From NCBI GenBank assembly GCA_049966155.1, contig JBMFVE010000008.1, positions 20,312 to 84,311 of the forward strand: a stretch of DNA of 64,000 nt, written 5' to 3'. The stretch is from JBMFVE01 sp049966155 (GTDB taxonomy: Bacteria; Bacteroidota; Ignavibacteria; Kryptoniales; JAKASW01). The notes below the pieces were generated by a model that was not told the DNA's origin, did no database searches, and saw only the letters and a list, made by a program, of their open reading frames with translations. Positions within the stretch are counted from its first letter, which is position 1, and every line of letters starts with the position of its first letter. Shown piece after piece: positions 1-8,137 of the stretch. The translations under genes and the position numbers were made by a program.

Positions 1-44
1 AAAATTCGGCTATTCCCTTTTTCAAAACATGGACCAAAAGGAAA

Positions 45-674
45 ATGAAATCAGCATTTAATCTTGACTATCAGAACAGCAACGTCGACACCCGGATTGT
101 CGCGGCACTGGAAAGAATTTCGGAGGCATTTCGCGTATTGTTGTGGGAAGAAAGCAAAGCCTTTTCCCTGACCCCAATTCAGATTCAGATATTAATATTT
201 TTGCAAACTCACAGCAAAGACAAGCATATGGTCAGTTATATTGCTGAAGAATTTAATTTGACCAAACCGACCATTAGTGATGCGGTAAGAGCTCTGGAAG
301 AAAAATTACTGATTAAGCGAAAAATTAATCCAGATGATTCACGCAGCCATTATATTGAATTAACAAAAAGAGGAAAAGAGATAGCTACGAGGGCATCGTT
401 ATTCACTGTAGAACTGGAAAACCCAATTAAACAACTCAATCCGGATGATAAAGAACGCCTGCTTTTAAGTTTATTAAAGATAATTTACCATCTTACCCGA
501 ACAGGGGTTATAACGATTCAGCGGATGTGTCTAACATGCACCTACTATCGTATTGATCAGGATAATGGAGAACATTTCTGCACGCTGCTGAACAAGAAAC
601 TGCAGGTCGCTGATCTTCGCATTGATTGCCCTGAACACGCATTTACTCTTCAGAGCATTTCTGAAACTCCGTAA
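45..674 (+). CDS. MarR-family winged-helix regulator with C-terminal cysteine cluster
   Basis: Predicted DNA-binding transcription factor of 209 aa. Residues about 40-115 read as a MarR winged helix: a recognition-helix segment (LTKPTISDAVRALEEK) followed by a wing with DPDDSR-like residues (NPDDSRSHYIELT). After a dimerisation helix, the tail holds four cysteines (C162, C165, C179, C195) in the arrangement CxxC...C...DLRIDCPEH, which could bind zinc or an Fe-S cluster; this is inference. An AAAGGAAA ribosome site lies just before the ATG. It stands alone, with a gene-poor stretch downstream, so its targets are unknown. The fold is confident, the ligand is not. Confidence 0.85.
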   Translation: MKSAFNLDYQNSNVDTRIVAALERISEAFRVLLWEESKAFSLTPIQIQILIFLQTHSKDKHMVSYIAEEFNLTKPTISDAVRALEEKLLIKRKINPDDSRSHYIELTKRGKEIATRASLFTVELENPIKQLNPDDKERLLLSLLKIIYHLTRTGVITIQRMCLTCTYYRIDQDNGEHFCTLLNKKLQVADLRIDCPEHAFTLQSISETP

Positions 675-1635
675 ATGTATTCTTTTGCCATTCACCCGGT
701 CAAGGCAGGCCACACTGCCTCTACTGCTCAAAAACCATTGGAACACAAAGATGCTTGAACAACGACAATCCGCATCCATCCGTTGAATCGCAGTGACAAA
801 GCTATTCAAAGGCCGATTACTGCCCTGTGAGGAAAAGTAGTTGCCTGTTAGACGGAAACCGTATAACTTGAGAGTGTCTCTTTGAGACAAAGCAAAGTCT
901 ATGAAGAGCAGGAACTTCACAATTCAGCTGTCAGCACCTACCATACCTGGCGTAGGGAAAATCAACCCGGGGAGTACAAGAACGTCCCGTCTTCCAGAAC
1001 AGAGCTCGACGCTCGACGAGCCGCGCAAGTACGGTCACGCGCACACACCCTACCGCTACGCCGATGCCGAGGTCGTGGAGGAGACAAAGCGGCTCATGGC
1101 GCAACTTCCCAAGCAACAGGACGAGGTTGCGAGGTTCGACGCGACAATCGCCAGAAACGTGAAGGAAATCGAGTATGGCTGATACACCCTGCGTTGAATA
1201 TGGCTGTCTCGGCTATCTTGTAAGAAACACTGCGTTTATTATACAACCAGAAACGTCTCATGATTAACGCAGACGATAAGAAGCAAAGCCGCACTGGCCG
1301 CTATATCCAGCAGCCCAGGATGTCCTTGCTCAATACGTAAAAAACGCTCCTATTGTGGGGCACGGGGACAAACAATTGACGCTCATTATTAGCCGATAAC
1401 ACCGAGCAGTGTGTAGAGGACTCCCCACCTTCTCGGCTGGATTATCTACCATCCCTGATTCGTTTCTCACTTCCCCGGTGTGATAGGTAACGCTCAAAAT
1501 CCTCGACGTGCTTAGACAAAGGAGTGGCAATGCTGGTGGATGACTAAATAAGGGCAGAACAATCATGCTTTCTTGAAACAAAACCAGGTGTATCTTATTT
1601 TCCTGCAGTAACTTCTTTATTCAAAGGAGGAAAAA
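675..1635. other. Gene-poor intergenic stretch (about 960 bases)
   Basis: No intact gene is convincing here. The short open frames on both strands overlap each other, lack good ribosome sites and show no recognisable protein family. The segment around 950-1180 is visibly richer in G and C than its surroundings and is listed separately as a likely gene remnant. The last 30 bases hold the strong ribosome site (AAAGGAGG) of the octaheme cytochrome gene, so a promoter for that gene probably lies in the right-hand third, but I could not pick clear -35 and -10 boxes. Confidence 0.6.
901..1182 (+). pseudogene. GC-rich gene remnant, possibly the C-terminus of a restriction-modification methylase
   Basis: The open frame gives 93 aa. 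The first half looks like random sequence. The second half, from about base 1020, is a GC-rich, protein-like amphipathic helix (EVVEETKRLMAQLPKQQ) ending FDATIARNVKEIEYG. That ending resembles the C-terminal tail of some type I N-6 DNA methylases, but this is from memory of the family and is weak. The composition differs from neighbouring genes, which suggests acquired and then decayed DNA. It is unlikely to be an expressed intact gene. Confidence 0.3.
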
Positions 1636-2910
1636 ATGGTTGAAAAGCTACCGCGCTCGTTTGTAATTGGGGTTCTTGTCGCGCTCATAGCATTACTTAT
1701 AATTTACATCTTCACAAAAATTCCATTCGGCGGGGAAACTGCAAAGGTGCAAAATGTTTCATTTACAGGAGGTGACAAATGCGCAACGTGTCATCAGCGA
1801 GTAACACCGGATATTGTTTATCAATATGCTTTGAGCACAATGGCAAAATCAGGTGTCAAATGTGAAGACTGCCACGTTGTCGAGAAAAATAATCCGCTTG
1901 GTCACGATCATGAAGGTTTTTTTATTACTTATTCCCCCACTCCCAAACAGTGCGCCCGGTGTCATGTACGAGAAACAGATGAATTTGAACATAGTCGGCA
2001 CGCCGGGGCAGCATGGATGGCGTTAAGTGGATTTGACGACTTTTCTCCTGAACAGCGTAAACTTACTGAAGAAATTCCCGAATTGACAAGAGGACCCAAC
2101 GGCATTCCTACCGCAACCAGAAACGCTCTGTTTGACATTGAAGGGCCAGATGTCACTCCTGCTGCGTGTCAGAGCTGTCACTCAATTGGCAAGCCAAATC
2201 CAGACGGAAGCATCGGAAATTGCAATAAATGTCACCTGAGACATGAGTTTTCACTTGCACAGGCGCGTAAACCTGAAGTATGTGGGCAATGCCACCTTGG
2301 TCCTGATCATCCCCAGGATGAAATTTATAAAGAATCTGCTCACGGCGTCATGTATGCGACTCAGGGGGAAAAATGGAATTGGGATCAGAAACCAGGTAGA
2401 CTGACAGTACAGGACATGCCTGCACCAACCTGTGCAACGTGCCACATGAGCGGTTTTGGTGGTGAGGGTACAACTCATGAGGTGGGTACGCGGCTATCAA
2501 AGTTTCTGTTTGCTGCTGTTTCAACAAACCGGCCAAACAGCGAGCAAAATCGCCGCAATATGGAAGTCCTCTGTTACAATTGCCATTCGAAACCATTTGT
2601 CAAAAATGTCTATCAAAGAGCCGACAGCGTTACATCATTTGTCAATGCAAAAGTTGAGGAGGCGACAAATATCATTAACGGTCTGATAAAGGATGGAATA
2701 ATTACGTCAAAGCCATTTGCCACTCAAATTAGTTTTGACGCATTTGACCTCTGGCATTATTACGGTCGGACTGCCAAGTTTGCTGCATATATGCAGGGAC
2801 CTGACTATGTACAGTGGCACGGAGTTTACCCATTATTAAAACAATTAAACAAGGTTAAAGAAGATGCTATGCGGCTCCGCAGAGAACATAAAAGTGGAGC
2901 TTTGAAATGA
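1636..2910 (+). CDS. Octaheme c-type cytochrome, hydroxylamine-oxidoreductase-like
   Basis: A 424-aa membrane-anchored multiheme cytochrome. Residues about 9-27 form an N-terminal signal anchor. Eight CxxCH heme sites follow, starting at residues 49, 76, 106, 178, 196, 216, 266 and 313. The C-terminal helical segment (about 372-396, LWHYYGRTAKFAAYMQGPD then YVQWHG) matches the conserved tail of the HAO family. Family members oxidise hydroxylamine or reduce nitrogen or sulfur oxyanions; whether the active-site tyrosine crosslink exists cannot be judged here. The stop overlaps the start of the next membrane-protein gene (ATGA), so the two are translationally coupled and probably form a periplasm-membrane redox pair. 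Confidence 0.85.
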   Translation: MVEKLPRSFVIGVLVALIALLIIYIFTKIPFGGETAKVQNVSFTGGDKCATCHQRVTPDIVYQYALSTMAKSGVKCEDCHVVEKNNPLGHDHEGFFITYSPTPKQCARCHVRETDEFEHSRHAGAAWMALSGFDDFSPEQRKLTEEIPELTRGPNGIPTATRNALFDIEGPDVTPAACQSCHSIGKPNPDGSIGNCNKCHLRHEFSLAQARKPEVCGQCHLGPDHPQDEIYKESAHGVMYATQGEKWNWDQKPGRLTVQDMPAPTCATCHMSGFGGEGTTHEVGTRLSKFLFAAVSTNRPNSEQNRRNMEVLCYNCHSKPFVKNVYQRADSVTSFVNAKVEEATNIINGLIKDGIITSKPFATQISFDAFDLWHYYGRTAKFAAYMQGPDYVQWHGVYPLLKQLNKVKEDAMRLRREHKSGALK

Positions 2911-3773
2911 GTGAAATGTCTGTTTTTCATATTGCCAGGGTAAAATTGCCAATGGAAAAAAACAGACTCCTCATGCTACTTGTAGGAGTTAATTTCGTAT
3001 TTACAGGTTTTGATGTGGCACTTGCTCATGCAGTAAACAATTTCATACCTGCTTACGAGTGGATCCCGATAATTTATGCTCCTCTGGGAGCGGCATCCAG
3101 CTTTTTACTTGCTTTGAAAGCAAGACCTAACAAGCCTCTTACATTTGCTCACATAATTTTAATGGTTCTTGGTGTTGCAGTTGGAGTCCTGGGGACTGCA
3201 TTTCATGCCAACCAGGCTTTAAACCCTTTGGGACAACTGACATGGATCTGGCTGACATTTGCCTCTCCGATTCTGGCACCACTGGCTTTCTCGGGAATTT
3301 CGCTTGTTGGCCTGTACGCAGTTGTCGAGGAAATTGAAGATCAACCTGGATTTCTTAAAGTACCTGGCATAGGCACATTTAAAGCCCCTATATCCCGTGA
3401 TAGGCATTTCCTCTGGCTTGTCGGCTTTGGCTTTGCAGCCAGTGCCATTACATCAATTATCGACCACGGACAGTATGGGTATAATTTTTATAAGCTGATT
3501 CCAATTGTATATGGACTTTTTGCTACAGGAGTCGTTATTTCACTTGCAGTTTCAAAAGAGTGGTCCACCGGGGATGAAGTGACGTACTTCTGGACAATGA
3601 TAGCCGGAATTGTTGTTGGACTGCTCGGTTTTGCATTTCATCTTTCTGGGGACCTTGGTGGAACAGGTGAGTTTAGCGTGGAAAGAATACTTGTATTTGC
3701 TCCAATTCTTGCCCCGCTCTTATATGCTGATCTTGGGATTCTGGGAATCATAGTTGTAGGGGAGGAAAAGTGA
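2907..3773 (+). CDS. Polytopic membrane protein with internal duplication, partner of the octaheme cytochrome
   Basis: A 288-aa protein that I do not recognise as a named family. It has about eight hydrophobic segments. The two halves look related: the stretch after FHANQALNP (TFASPILAPLAFSGISLVGL) recurs in the second half after FHLSGDLGG (VFAPILAPLLYADLGILGI), which suggests an ancient tandem duplication of a four-helix unit. Histidines near helix ends in both halves (AFHAN, AFHLS) could be heme or quinone ligands. Its start overlaps the cytochrome stop by four bases, so a role as membrane quinol-oxidising or anchoring partner is inferred. Confidence 0.7.
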   Translation: MSEMSVFHIARVKLPMEKNRLLMLLVGVNFVFTGFDVALAHAVNNFIPAYEWIPIIYAPLGAASSFLLALKARPNKPLTFAHIILMVLGVAVGVLGTAFHANQALNPLGQLTWIWLTFASPILAPLAFSGISLVGLYAVVEEIEDQPGFLKVPGIGTFKAPISRDRHFLWLVGFGFAASAITSIIDHGQYGYNFYKLIPIVYGLFATGVVISLAVSKEWSTGDEVTYFWTMIAGIVVGLLGFAFHLSGDLGGTGEFSVERILVFAPILAPLLYADLGILGIIVVGEEK

Positions 3774-3833
3774 TTCAACCTCAACCTTTTTGAGAAGCTA
3801 CAAAAAAATTCGAAGTAACAAGGAGAACCAAAA

Positions 3834-5915
3834 ATGAAAGCCTGTAAGCTTTTAACTATTTTAATCGCCGCCATCATTTCCCTGCCAACTGTTGCCAGAA
3901 CACAGTGGATTCAATCGAATGGGCCATACGGTGGACGAATACTCAGCTTAACTATCAGCAGCACCACTATTTTTGCAGGGACAGCGTTCGGCGGAGTTTA
4001 CGTATCTACGAACATGGGCGACAGCTGGATTGCCGCAAACAATGGATTGTACAATAGCAATGTGGAAGCTCTTGCAGCAAGCGGTAAATATGTTTTTGCT
4101 GGTACTGACAATGGCATCTATGTTTCTTCGGACAATGGAGCAAGCTGGACATGGAGCAATAATGGATTAACAAATGAATATGTGCGTAGCTTCGTAGTTA
4201 CCAATGGTAAGATTTATGCTGGAACCTTAGGGGGCGTTTTTGTCTCACAGGATGCAGGCGCGAGCTGGACAGCCATGAACAATGGTCTGGCAAGCACAGC
4301 TGTCTTTGCTCTTGCAATCAGTGACACAAATTTGTTTGCTGGCACAAATGGAGGAATTTACCGCTGGACAAACGGAAGCGGCAAGTGGACAGCTGTAAAT
4401 AATGGATTGCCGGCTAATACAATAGTTCGATCAATTGTGGTTAACGGTTCAGACATCTTCGCTGGCACGGATGTGAAAGGTGTCTACCTGTCTACCAACA
4501 ACGGTCAGAGCTGGACAGCTGTTAACAATGGGCTGGTAAACACAACTGTCAGGTCTCTCGTTTTAAATGGTTCAACTCTGCTTGCTGGCACACTTGGCGG
4601 CGGTGTCTATTTGTCCACAAATGCGGGAACAACATGGACAGCAGTCAACAACGGTCTGACAGACACCGTAGTCACCGCATTGGCTTCCAACGGGACTGAT
4701 ATTCTTGCCGGGACACAGGAGGGAGGTGTTTATGTTTCAAAAAATGATGGCACAACATGGACATGTGTTGACAGCGGCCTGTACAACACATCAGTCTATT
4801 CATTCGCTGCCAATGATACAGCTCTTTTTGCTGGAACATGGAACGGTGTTTATTTTTCTACAGATGGGGGAACAACCTGGCGACTGATTGATAATAACCT
4901 TGGTAATAGGGATGTAAAATCTCTTGCCCTAAGCGGAACTTACCTTCTTGCAGGTACTGACGAAGGGCTGTATGCCCTTACCGGTGGTGTGGCTAATTGG
5001 ACATTGATAAATAACGGCATACCATCGAATGCTACAGTTCGAGCTTTCACTAAAATCGGCTCGACTCTCTTTGCCGCCAGCGAAGGTTTTGGTGTATATG
5101 CTTCTACTGACAACGGGATGACCTGGAAGGCTGTAAATAATGGGCTGAATGATAAAACCGTTCTTGCATTAGTTACTGACGGGACCAATTTATTTGCAGG
5201 CACTTACGGCAGTGGTGTATATATTTCCACCAATTCTGGAGCTAATTGGACACAGGTTAACAATGGCCTTCAAAACACAAATGTTCAGGCACTGGCTTTT
5301 GATGGCGTCGACCTCTTTGCCGGAACATCTGGCGGCGTATATTTATCAACTAATAGTGGCGCATCCTGGTCTTCGGCAAACAACGGCTTAAGCAGCAGTA
5401 TTGCACAGAACGTGCAGGCTTTTGCTGTTGTAAACAACAGCATTTTTGCTGGCACATACGGAGGCGTCTACCTTTCCACAGACAGAGGAGCAACCTGGAC
5501 AGCTGTAAATAATGGATTAAATGATACCAGCGTCCTTTCAATTGCATCAATGGGAAAAATTTTGTACGCAGGAACCGTCGGTGGGGGTGCCTGGGAAAGA
5601 CCGCTGTCACAGCTGATAACATCTGTAAAGCAGTTTCCACAGAGCATACCTTTGCATTTCAGTCTAAGCCAGAACTACCCGAACCCGTTTAATCCAACGA
5701 CTGTGATCAGCTACGAGATCCCAACAAATAGCTACGTATCATTAAAGATCTATGATCTTCTCGGAGAACAGGTTGCTGTCCTGGTTAATCAAAATCAGGA
5801 CGCAGGGAAACATTCCGTAACATTTGACGCCACAAACCTGCCCAGCGGTGTGTATTTTGCACAGATGACTGCTGGAAACGTAGTTCAAAGAATAAAAATG
5901 ATGGTGGTGAAATAA
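3834..5915 (+). CDS. Secreted beta-propeller-like repeat protein with type IX secretion sorting domain
   Basis: A 693-aa exported protein. Residues 1-22 are a signal peptide. Residues about 25-595 hold roughly 13 repeats of 40-45 aa, each with the pattern LFAGT..GGVY.STN.G..WTAVNNGL, resembling BNR/sortilin-type beta-propeller repeats. Residues about 605-693 are a Por-secretion (type A) C-terminal domain with QNYPNPFNPTT and LPSGVYF motifs, which directs passage through the type IX system and is found in FCB-group bacteria. This is the best taxonomic marker in the window. Function is probably surface binding or adhesion; no catalytic residues are visible. It follows the cytochrome pair by about 60 bases with its own ribosome site (AAGGAGAACC). 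Confidence 0.9.
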   Translation: MKACKLLTILIAAIISLPTVARTQWIQSNGPYGGRILSLTISSTTIFAGTAFGGVYVSTNMGDSWIAANNGLYNSNVEALAASGKYVFAGTDNGIYVSSDNGASWTWSNNGLTNEYVRSFVVTNGKIYAGTLGGVFVSQDAGASWTAMNNGLASTAVFALAISDTNLFAGTNGGIYRWTNGSGKWTAVNNGLPANTIVRSIVVNGSDIFAGTDVKGVYLSTNNGQSWTAVNNGLVNTTVRSLVLNGSTLLAGTLGGGVYLSTNAGTTWTAVNNGLTDTVVTALASNGTDILAGTQEGGVYVSKNDGTTWTCVDSGLYNTSVYSFAANDTALFAGTWNGVYFSTDGGTTWRLIDNNLGNRDVKSLALSGTYLLAGTDEGLYALTGGVANWTLINNGIPSNATVRAFTKIGSTLFAASEGFGVYASTDNGMTWKAVNNGLNDKTVLALVTDGTNLFAGTYGSGVYISTNSGANWTQVNNGLQNTNVQALAFDGVDLFAGTSGGVYLSTNSGASWSSANNGLSSSIAQNVQAFAVVNNSIFAGTYGGVYLSTDRGATWTAVNNGLNDTSVLSIASMGKILYAGTVGGGAWERPLSQLITSVKQFPQSIPLHFSLSQNYPNPFNPTTVISYEIPTNSYVSLKIYDLLGEQVAVLVNQNQDAGKHSVTFDATNLPSGVYFAQMTAGNVVQRIKMMVVK

Positions 5916-5963
5916 AGAAACCTGGGAGATGTCCCCCAAACTCTCCAATCTCCCACAAGCAAA

Positions 5964-6347
5964 GCCTTGGATGAAAGCCGAGAAGTGATTGGCCCACATT
6001 ATTACAGCAGGCGGACCAAATAGAGCTATGTTCACTGGATCAGGCGCTCCATTTTCTTCCATGGCGTGCGGCATCTCGCAGAGATGGGCAAGATGGAGAT
6101 CAACGCATTTCTGTCTCATCTTGCATTGAAAGAACATGCCAGCAGCTCTACGCAAAATCAAGCACTCTCAGCATTGCTGTTCCTCTATCTGCTCGTCCAC
6201 GACGGCAAAGGTGCGAAAGACCGGGTAACAATGCTGCCGGAGTCGCTCAAGAAGCCGCTGCAAGAACTTGACAATTTACACACCGATGCGTATTATGTTC
6301 GAAGGAGTTGGGATGAGCATGTCAGGTGGAAACCATATAATCAATAG
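5964..6347 (+). pseudogene. Integron-type tyrosine recombinase pseudogene
   Basis: Reading from 5964, the frame gives ALDESREVIGPHYYSRRTK, then a TAG stop at 6021-6023, then SYVHWIRRSIFFHGVRHLAEMG and ALSALLFLY. This is the N-terminal core-binding domain of the IntI/XerD family; integron integrases have HYSLRTEQAYVNWVRAFIRFHG at this place. Directly after LLFLY the frame jumps to VHDGKGAKDRVTMLPESL, which belongs far downstream in the catalytic domain. The gene therefore has an in-frame stop, an internal deletion and no catalytic C-terminus. It is dead. It sits directly before small cassette-like genes. Confidence 0.8.
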
Positions 6348-6353
6348 TTAGGC
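6347..6353 (+). other. Integron core-site match GTTAGGC
   Basis: GTTAGGC fits the integron recombination core consensus GTTRRRY. It overlaps the last base of the integrase remnant stop codon and precedes the first small ORF by about 20 bases. Any seven-base match is weak alone; position beside an integrase remnant is what makes it notable. Confidence 0.35.
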
Positions 6354-6373
6354 GATAGGCCGAGGAGTGAACC

Positions 6374-6589
6374 ATGAACCGGACAAGTTGGGAACGAATA
6401 CTAAAGAAATATTCAGAGTCCTTCGGTCTTGGGAAGGAAGCCATGATCATATTCAAGAGCATGCTATATTATGTAAGTGGTGTAATTAAGGAAATTGACG
6501 AAGATTTTCTGATTCTGTAGAACAATGATGGAAGTGGCATTACAGCCATTGTAGAATTGAATGAGATTGCTGGTTTCAGAACCCACTGA
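6374..6589 (+). pseudogene. Small hypothetical protein gene interrupted by an in-frame TAG
   Basis: ATG at 6374 opens 48 codons ending EIDEDFLIL, then TAG at 6518-6520. The same frame continues with protein-like sequence (NNDGSGITAIVELNEIAGF) to a TGA at 6587-6589, giving a 71-codon unit. The two parts read as one small domain, so the TAG is probably a recent nonsense change (for example from CAG or AAG). I do not recognise the family. An AGGAGTGAACC ribosome site precedes the ATG. It sits between the integrase remnant and the DUF4258/DUF2283 pair, like a gene cassette. Confidence 0.5.
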
Positions 6590-6619
6590 TGGCACAGTGC
6601 TCTGAGAAAACACGGCCTC

Positions 6620-6861
6620 ATGATCGAGTATGAGTTTTCCGAACACGCTTATGACATGCTGAGGGGGCGAAATATCCAAGAGGACTGGGTGAAATTAGCC
6701 ATAGAAGATCCCGAGAGGAAGGAACTCAAAGGTGATGGAACGGTTCACCATATACGAGCTATCGAGCAGTGCAGTGGGCGATTTTTACGTGTTGTGGTGA
6801 ATCCTGATGTTAGGGAATTGTAACAGTCTTCTTTGACCGCAGAATAAGGAGGTCGCAATGA
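6620..6861 (+). pseudogene. DUF4258 (RelE-like toxin fold) gene with a one-base frameshift near its 3' end
   Basis: The open frame 6620-6823 encodes 67 aa starting MIEYEFSEHAYDMLRGRNI, the usual opening of DUF4258 proteins, which are related to RelE/HigB-type toxins. It stops early at VREL. One base out of frame, the DNA reads on as IVTVFFDRRIRRSQ, the normal family ending, and stops at 6859-6861 so that TGA overlaps the ATG of the DUF2283 gene. A single-base deletion at about 6805-6815 explains this. The truncated 67-aa product lacks the last beta strand and is probably inactive, unless the shift is a sequencing error. Confidence 0.7.
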
Positions 6862-7058
6862 GACTAAAGGTGGATCAGAAAAATGATGCTTTATATTTTC
6901 GGCTCGATGAGTCAGCGATTGTCGAGTCCGAGGAGATCAAACCAGGTGTGATTCTTGACTACGACGCGAATGACAACGTAGTTGGAATTGAGATACTGGG
7001 CTTAAGCAAGCGTGTCCCGGTGGAAATGCTGAAGAGTCTGCAATTCGAGACCGCATGA
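6858..7058 (+). CDS. DUF2283 family protein, probable antitoxin partner
   Basis: A 66-aa protein matching DUF2283 over its full length: MRLKVDQKNDALYFRL, then GVILDYDANDNVVGIEIL. DUF2283 genes commonly follow DUF4258 genes, and the pair is regarded as toxin-antitoxin-like; that role is family knowledge, not shown here. A good ribosome site (AAGGAGG) precedes the ATG. The start codon overlaps the ancestral stop of the upstream DUF4258 gene, a typical coupling for such pairs. The gene itself is intact. Confidence 0.8.
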   Translation: MRLKVDQKNDALYFRLDESAIVESEEIKPGVILDYDANDNVVGIEILGLSKRVPVEMLKSLQFETA

Positions 7059-7073
7059 GCTGATGAAATCTTC

Positions 7074-7131
7074 GCCTAACGAGGAGACACTACATGCGCA
7101 TTGGCCAAGCTTACGAACTGGCAAGTTAGTT
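7074..7131 (+). repeat. attC-like element (low confidence)
   Basis: GCCTAAC at 7074-7080 fits RYYYAAC and is the exact reverse complement of GTTAGGC at 6347. GTTAGTT at 7125-7131 fits GTTRRRY with one mismatch. The 58-base span is close to the minimal attC length. The inner L-box pairing that a real attC needs is not clear, so this may be decayed or coincidental. Confidence 0.3.
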
Positions 7132-7174
7132 TTTACAAAATAAGGCGGCACTGCCCGCGGAAAGGACAAACCAC

Positions 7175-7528
7175 ATGACAACAAGGGACACGATCCTGGG
7201 GTACTTCAACAGTCTCAAACAAAGGAAAGGCTGGGAAGCCTTCCTGGCTGATGACATTGCGTTCACCAGCTTCACCTATCCAATTAATCAGATTACGGGA
7301 AGGGCCAGATATCTCGAGGCAACCAAACGCTTCTACTCCATGATCACTGCGCTGGAGATCAGAGATCTGCTGGTTGACGGAAACAAGGCGTGTGCCTTGA
7401 CCCGATACGAGCTCCAGCCGCCCAGCGGCCCCACTTTCAAGAGCGACGTCGCAGAAGTGTTTGAAGTACGAGATGGTAAGATTATCTCATTTGACATCTA
7501 CTTTGACACGGCGCCCTTCCCTAAATAG
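7175..7528 (+). CDS. NTF2-like / SnoaL-fold protein
   Basis: A 117-aa protein with the cone-shaped NTF2-like fold pattern: an N-terminal helix (ILGYFNSLKQRKGWEAFLADD), a central strand region with ARYLEATKRFYSMI, and a C-terminal VAEVFEVRDGKIISFDIYFD strand pair typical of the family. Members are small-molecule binders, isomerases or uncharacterised polyketide-type cyclases; the substrate here is unknown. Such genes are frequent integron cassettes, which suits its place after the integrase remnant. A ribosome site (AAAGGAC) precedes the ATG. Confidence 0.75.
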   Translation: MTTRDTILGYFNSLKQRKGWEAFLADDIAFTSFTYPINQITGRARYLEATKRFYSMITALEIRDLLVDGNKACALTRYELQPPSGPTFKSDVAEVFEVRDGKIISFDIYFDTAPFPK

Positions 7529-7627
7529 TGAAGCGTTTGACACGCAATAATCTTTTGCTCGACTGGGTGAAAGCCCCGCCATGACATATTCGGCATGTCA
7601 AGGATATGATGCTGCCGTGTAAAGAGC

Positions 7628-8092
7628 TTACACCTGATTTGAGAGGTACATCGATAGTCCCATCTGTTTTATTTGGTCCATTTGGGCTTCGATCCAATCT
7701 ATATGTTCCTCTTCGTCAAGAAGATTCGATTTAAAAAGTTCGCGTGTGCCATTATCACCCGCATCAATACAGGCCTTTATCCCGTCATTATATCCCTGTA
7801 TTGCAATTTTTTCTGCCTCATAATCAAACTGAAGTTGGGTTTCCACATCCTTGCCTATAGTAATAGTGCTTAGTTTGCTGACGTTTGGTTGCCCTTCGAG
7901 ATAAATAATACGCTCGATGATTCTCTCCGCGTGCTTCATCTCAGCTATTGCTCTTTTCCTTATGACATCGTGAAGTTTGGTGTATCCCCAGTTTGCACAC
8001 ATTTCAGCATGAACAAAATACTGGTTAACTGAGCCTAATTCTTCAGAAAGTCGAAGGTTTAAAATGTCAATGATCTCTTTGTTGCCTTTCAT
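7628..8092 (-). CDS. bfr: Bacterioferritin
   Basis: A 154-aa iron-storage ferritin with heme-binding capacity. All ferroxidase ligands are present at canonical positions: E18, E51, H54, E94, E127 and H130. M52, the bridging heme ligand of bacterioferritins, is also present, which separates it from plain ferritin. It stores iron as ferric mineral and would buffer iron in a cell that makes large amounts of Fe-S and heme protein. It is transcribed after pnp with a 45-base gap, but has its own ribosome site (AAGGAGCAAGGTC) and could be separately expressed. Confidence 0.92.
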   Translation of the reverse strand: MKGNKEIIDILNLRLSEELGSVNQYFVHAEMCANWGYTKLHDVIRKRAIAEMKHAERIIERIIYLEGQPNVSKLSTITIGKDVETQLQFDYEAEKIAIQGYNDGIKACIDAGDNGTRELFKSNLLDEEEHIDWIEAQMDQIKQMGLSMYLSNQV

Positions 8093-8137
8093 GACCTTGC
8101 TCCTTTTTTAATTTGAATGTTTCTCTTGTTCGAATGG

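Noticed and set aside
1285..1325. Short run RTGRYIQQP resembling the start of Fic-type proteins
   Set aside because: Only nine residues with stops nearby; too short to support a pseudogene call.
1330..1581. 83-residue minus-strand frame in the gene-poor stretch
   Set aside because: No homology pattern and irregular composition; probably chance.
4030..5550. Possible CRISPR-like periodic repeat
   Set aside because: The period of about 120-130 bases comes from the protein repeats of the secreted propeller gene; there are no short identical direct repeats with unique spacers.
5742..6161. 139-residue minus-strand frame
   Set aside because: Overlaps the secretion-tag domain and the integrase remnant, with no ribosome site or known family.
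7582..7600. TGACAT/ATGTCA inverted repeat between the NTF2-like gene and bfr
   Set aside because: Six pairs with no T run; could be chance or a weak bidirectional end structure, not enough to call a terminator.
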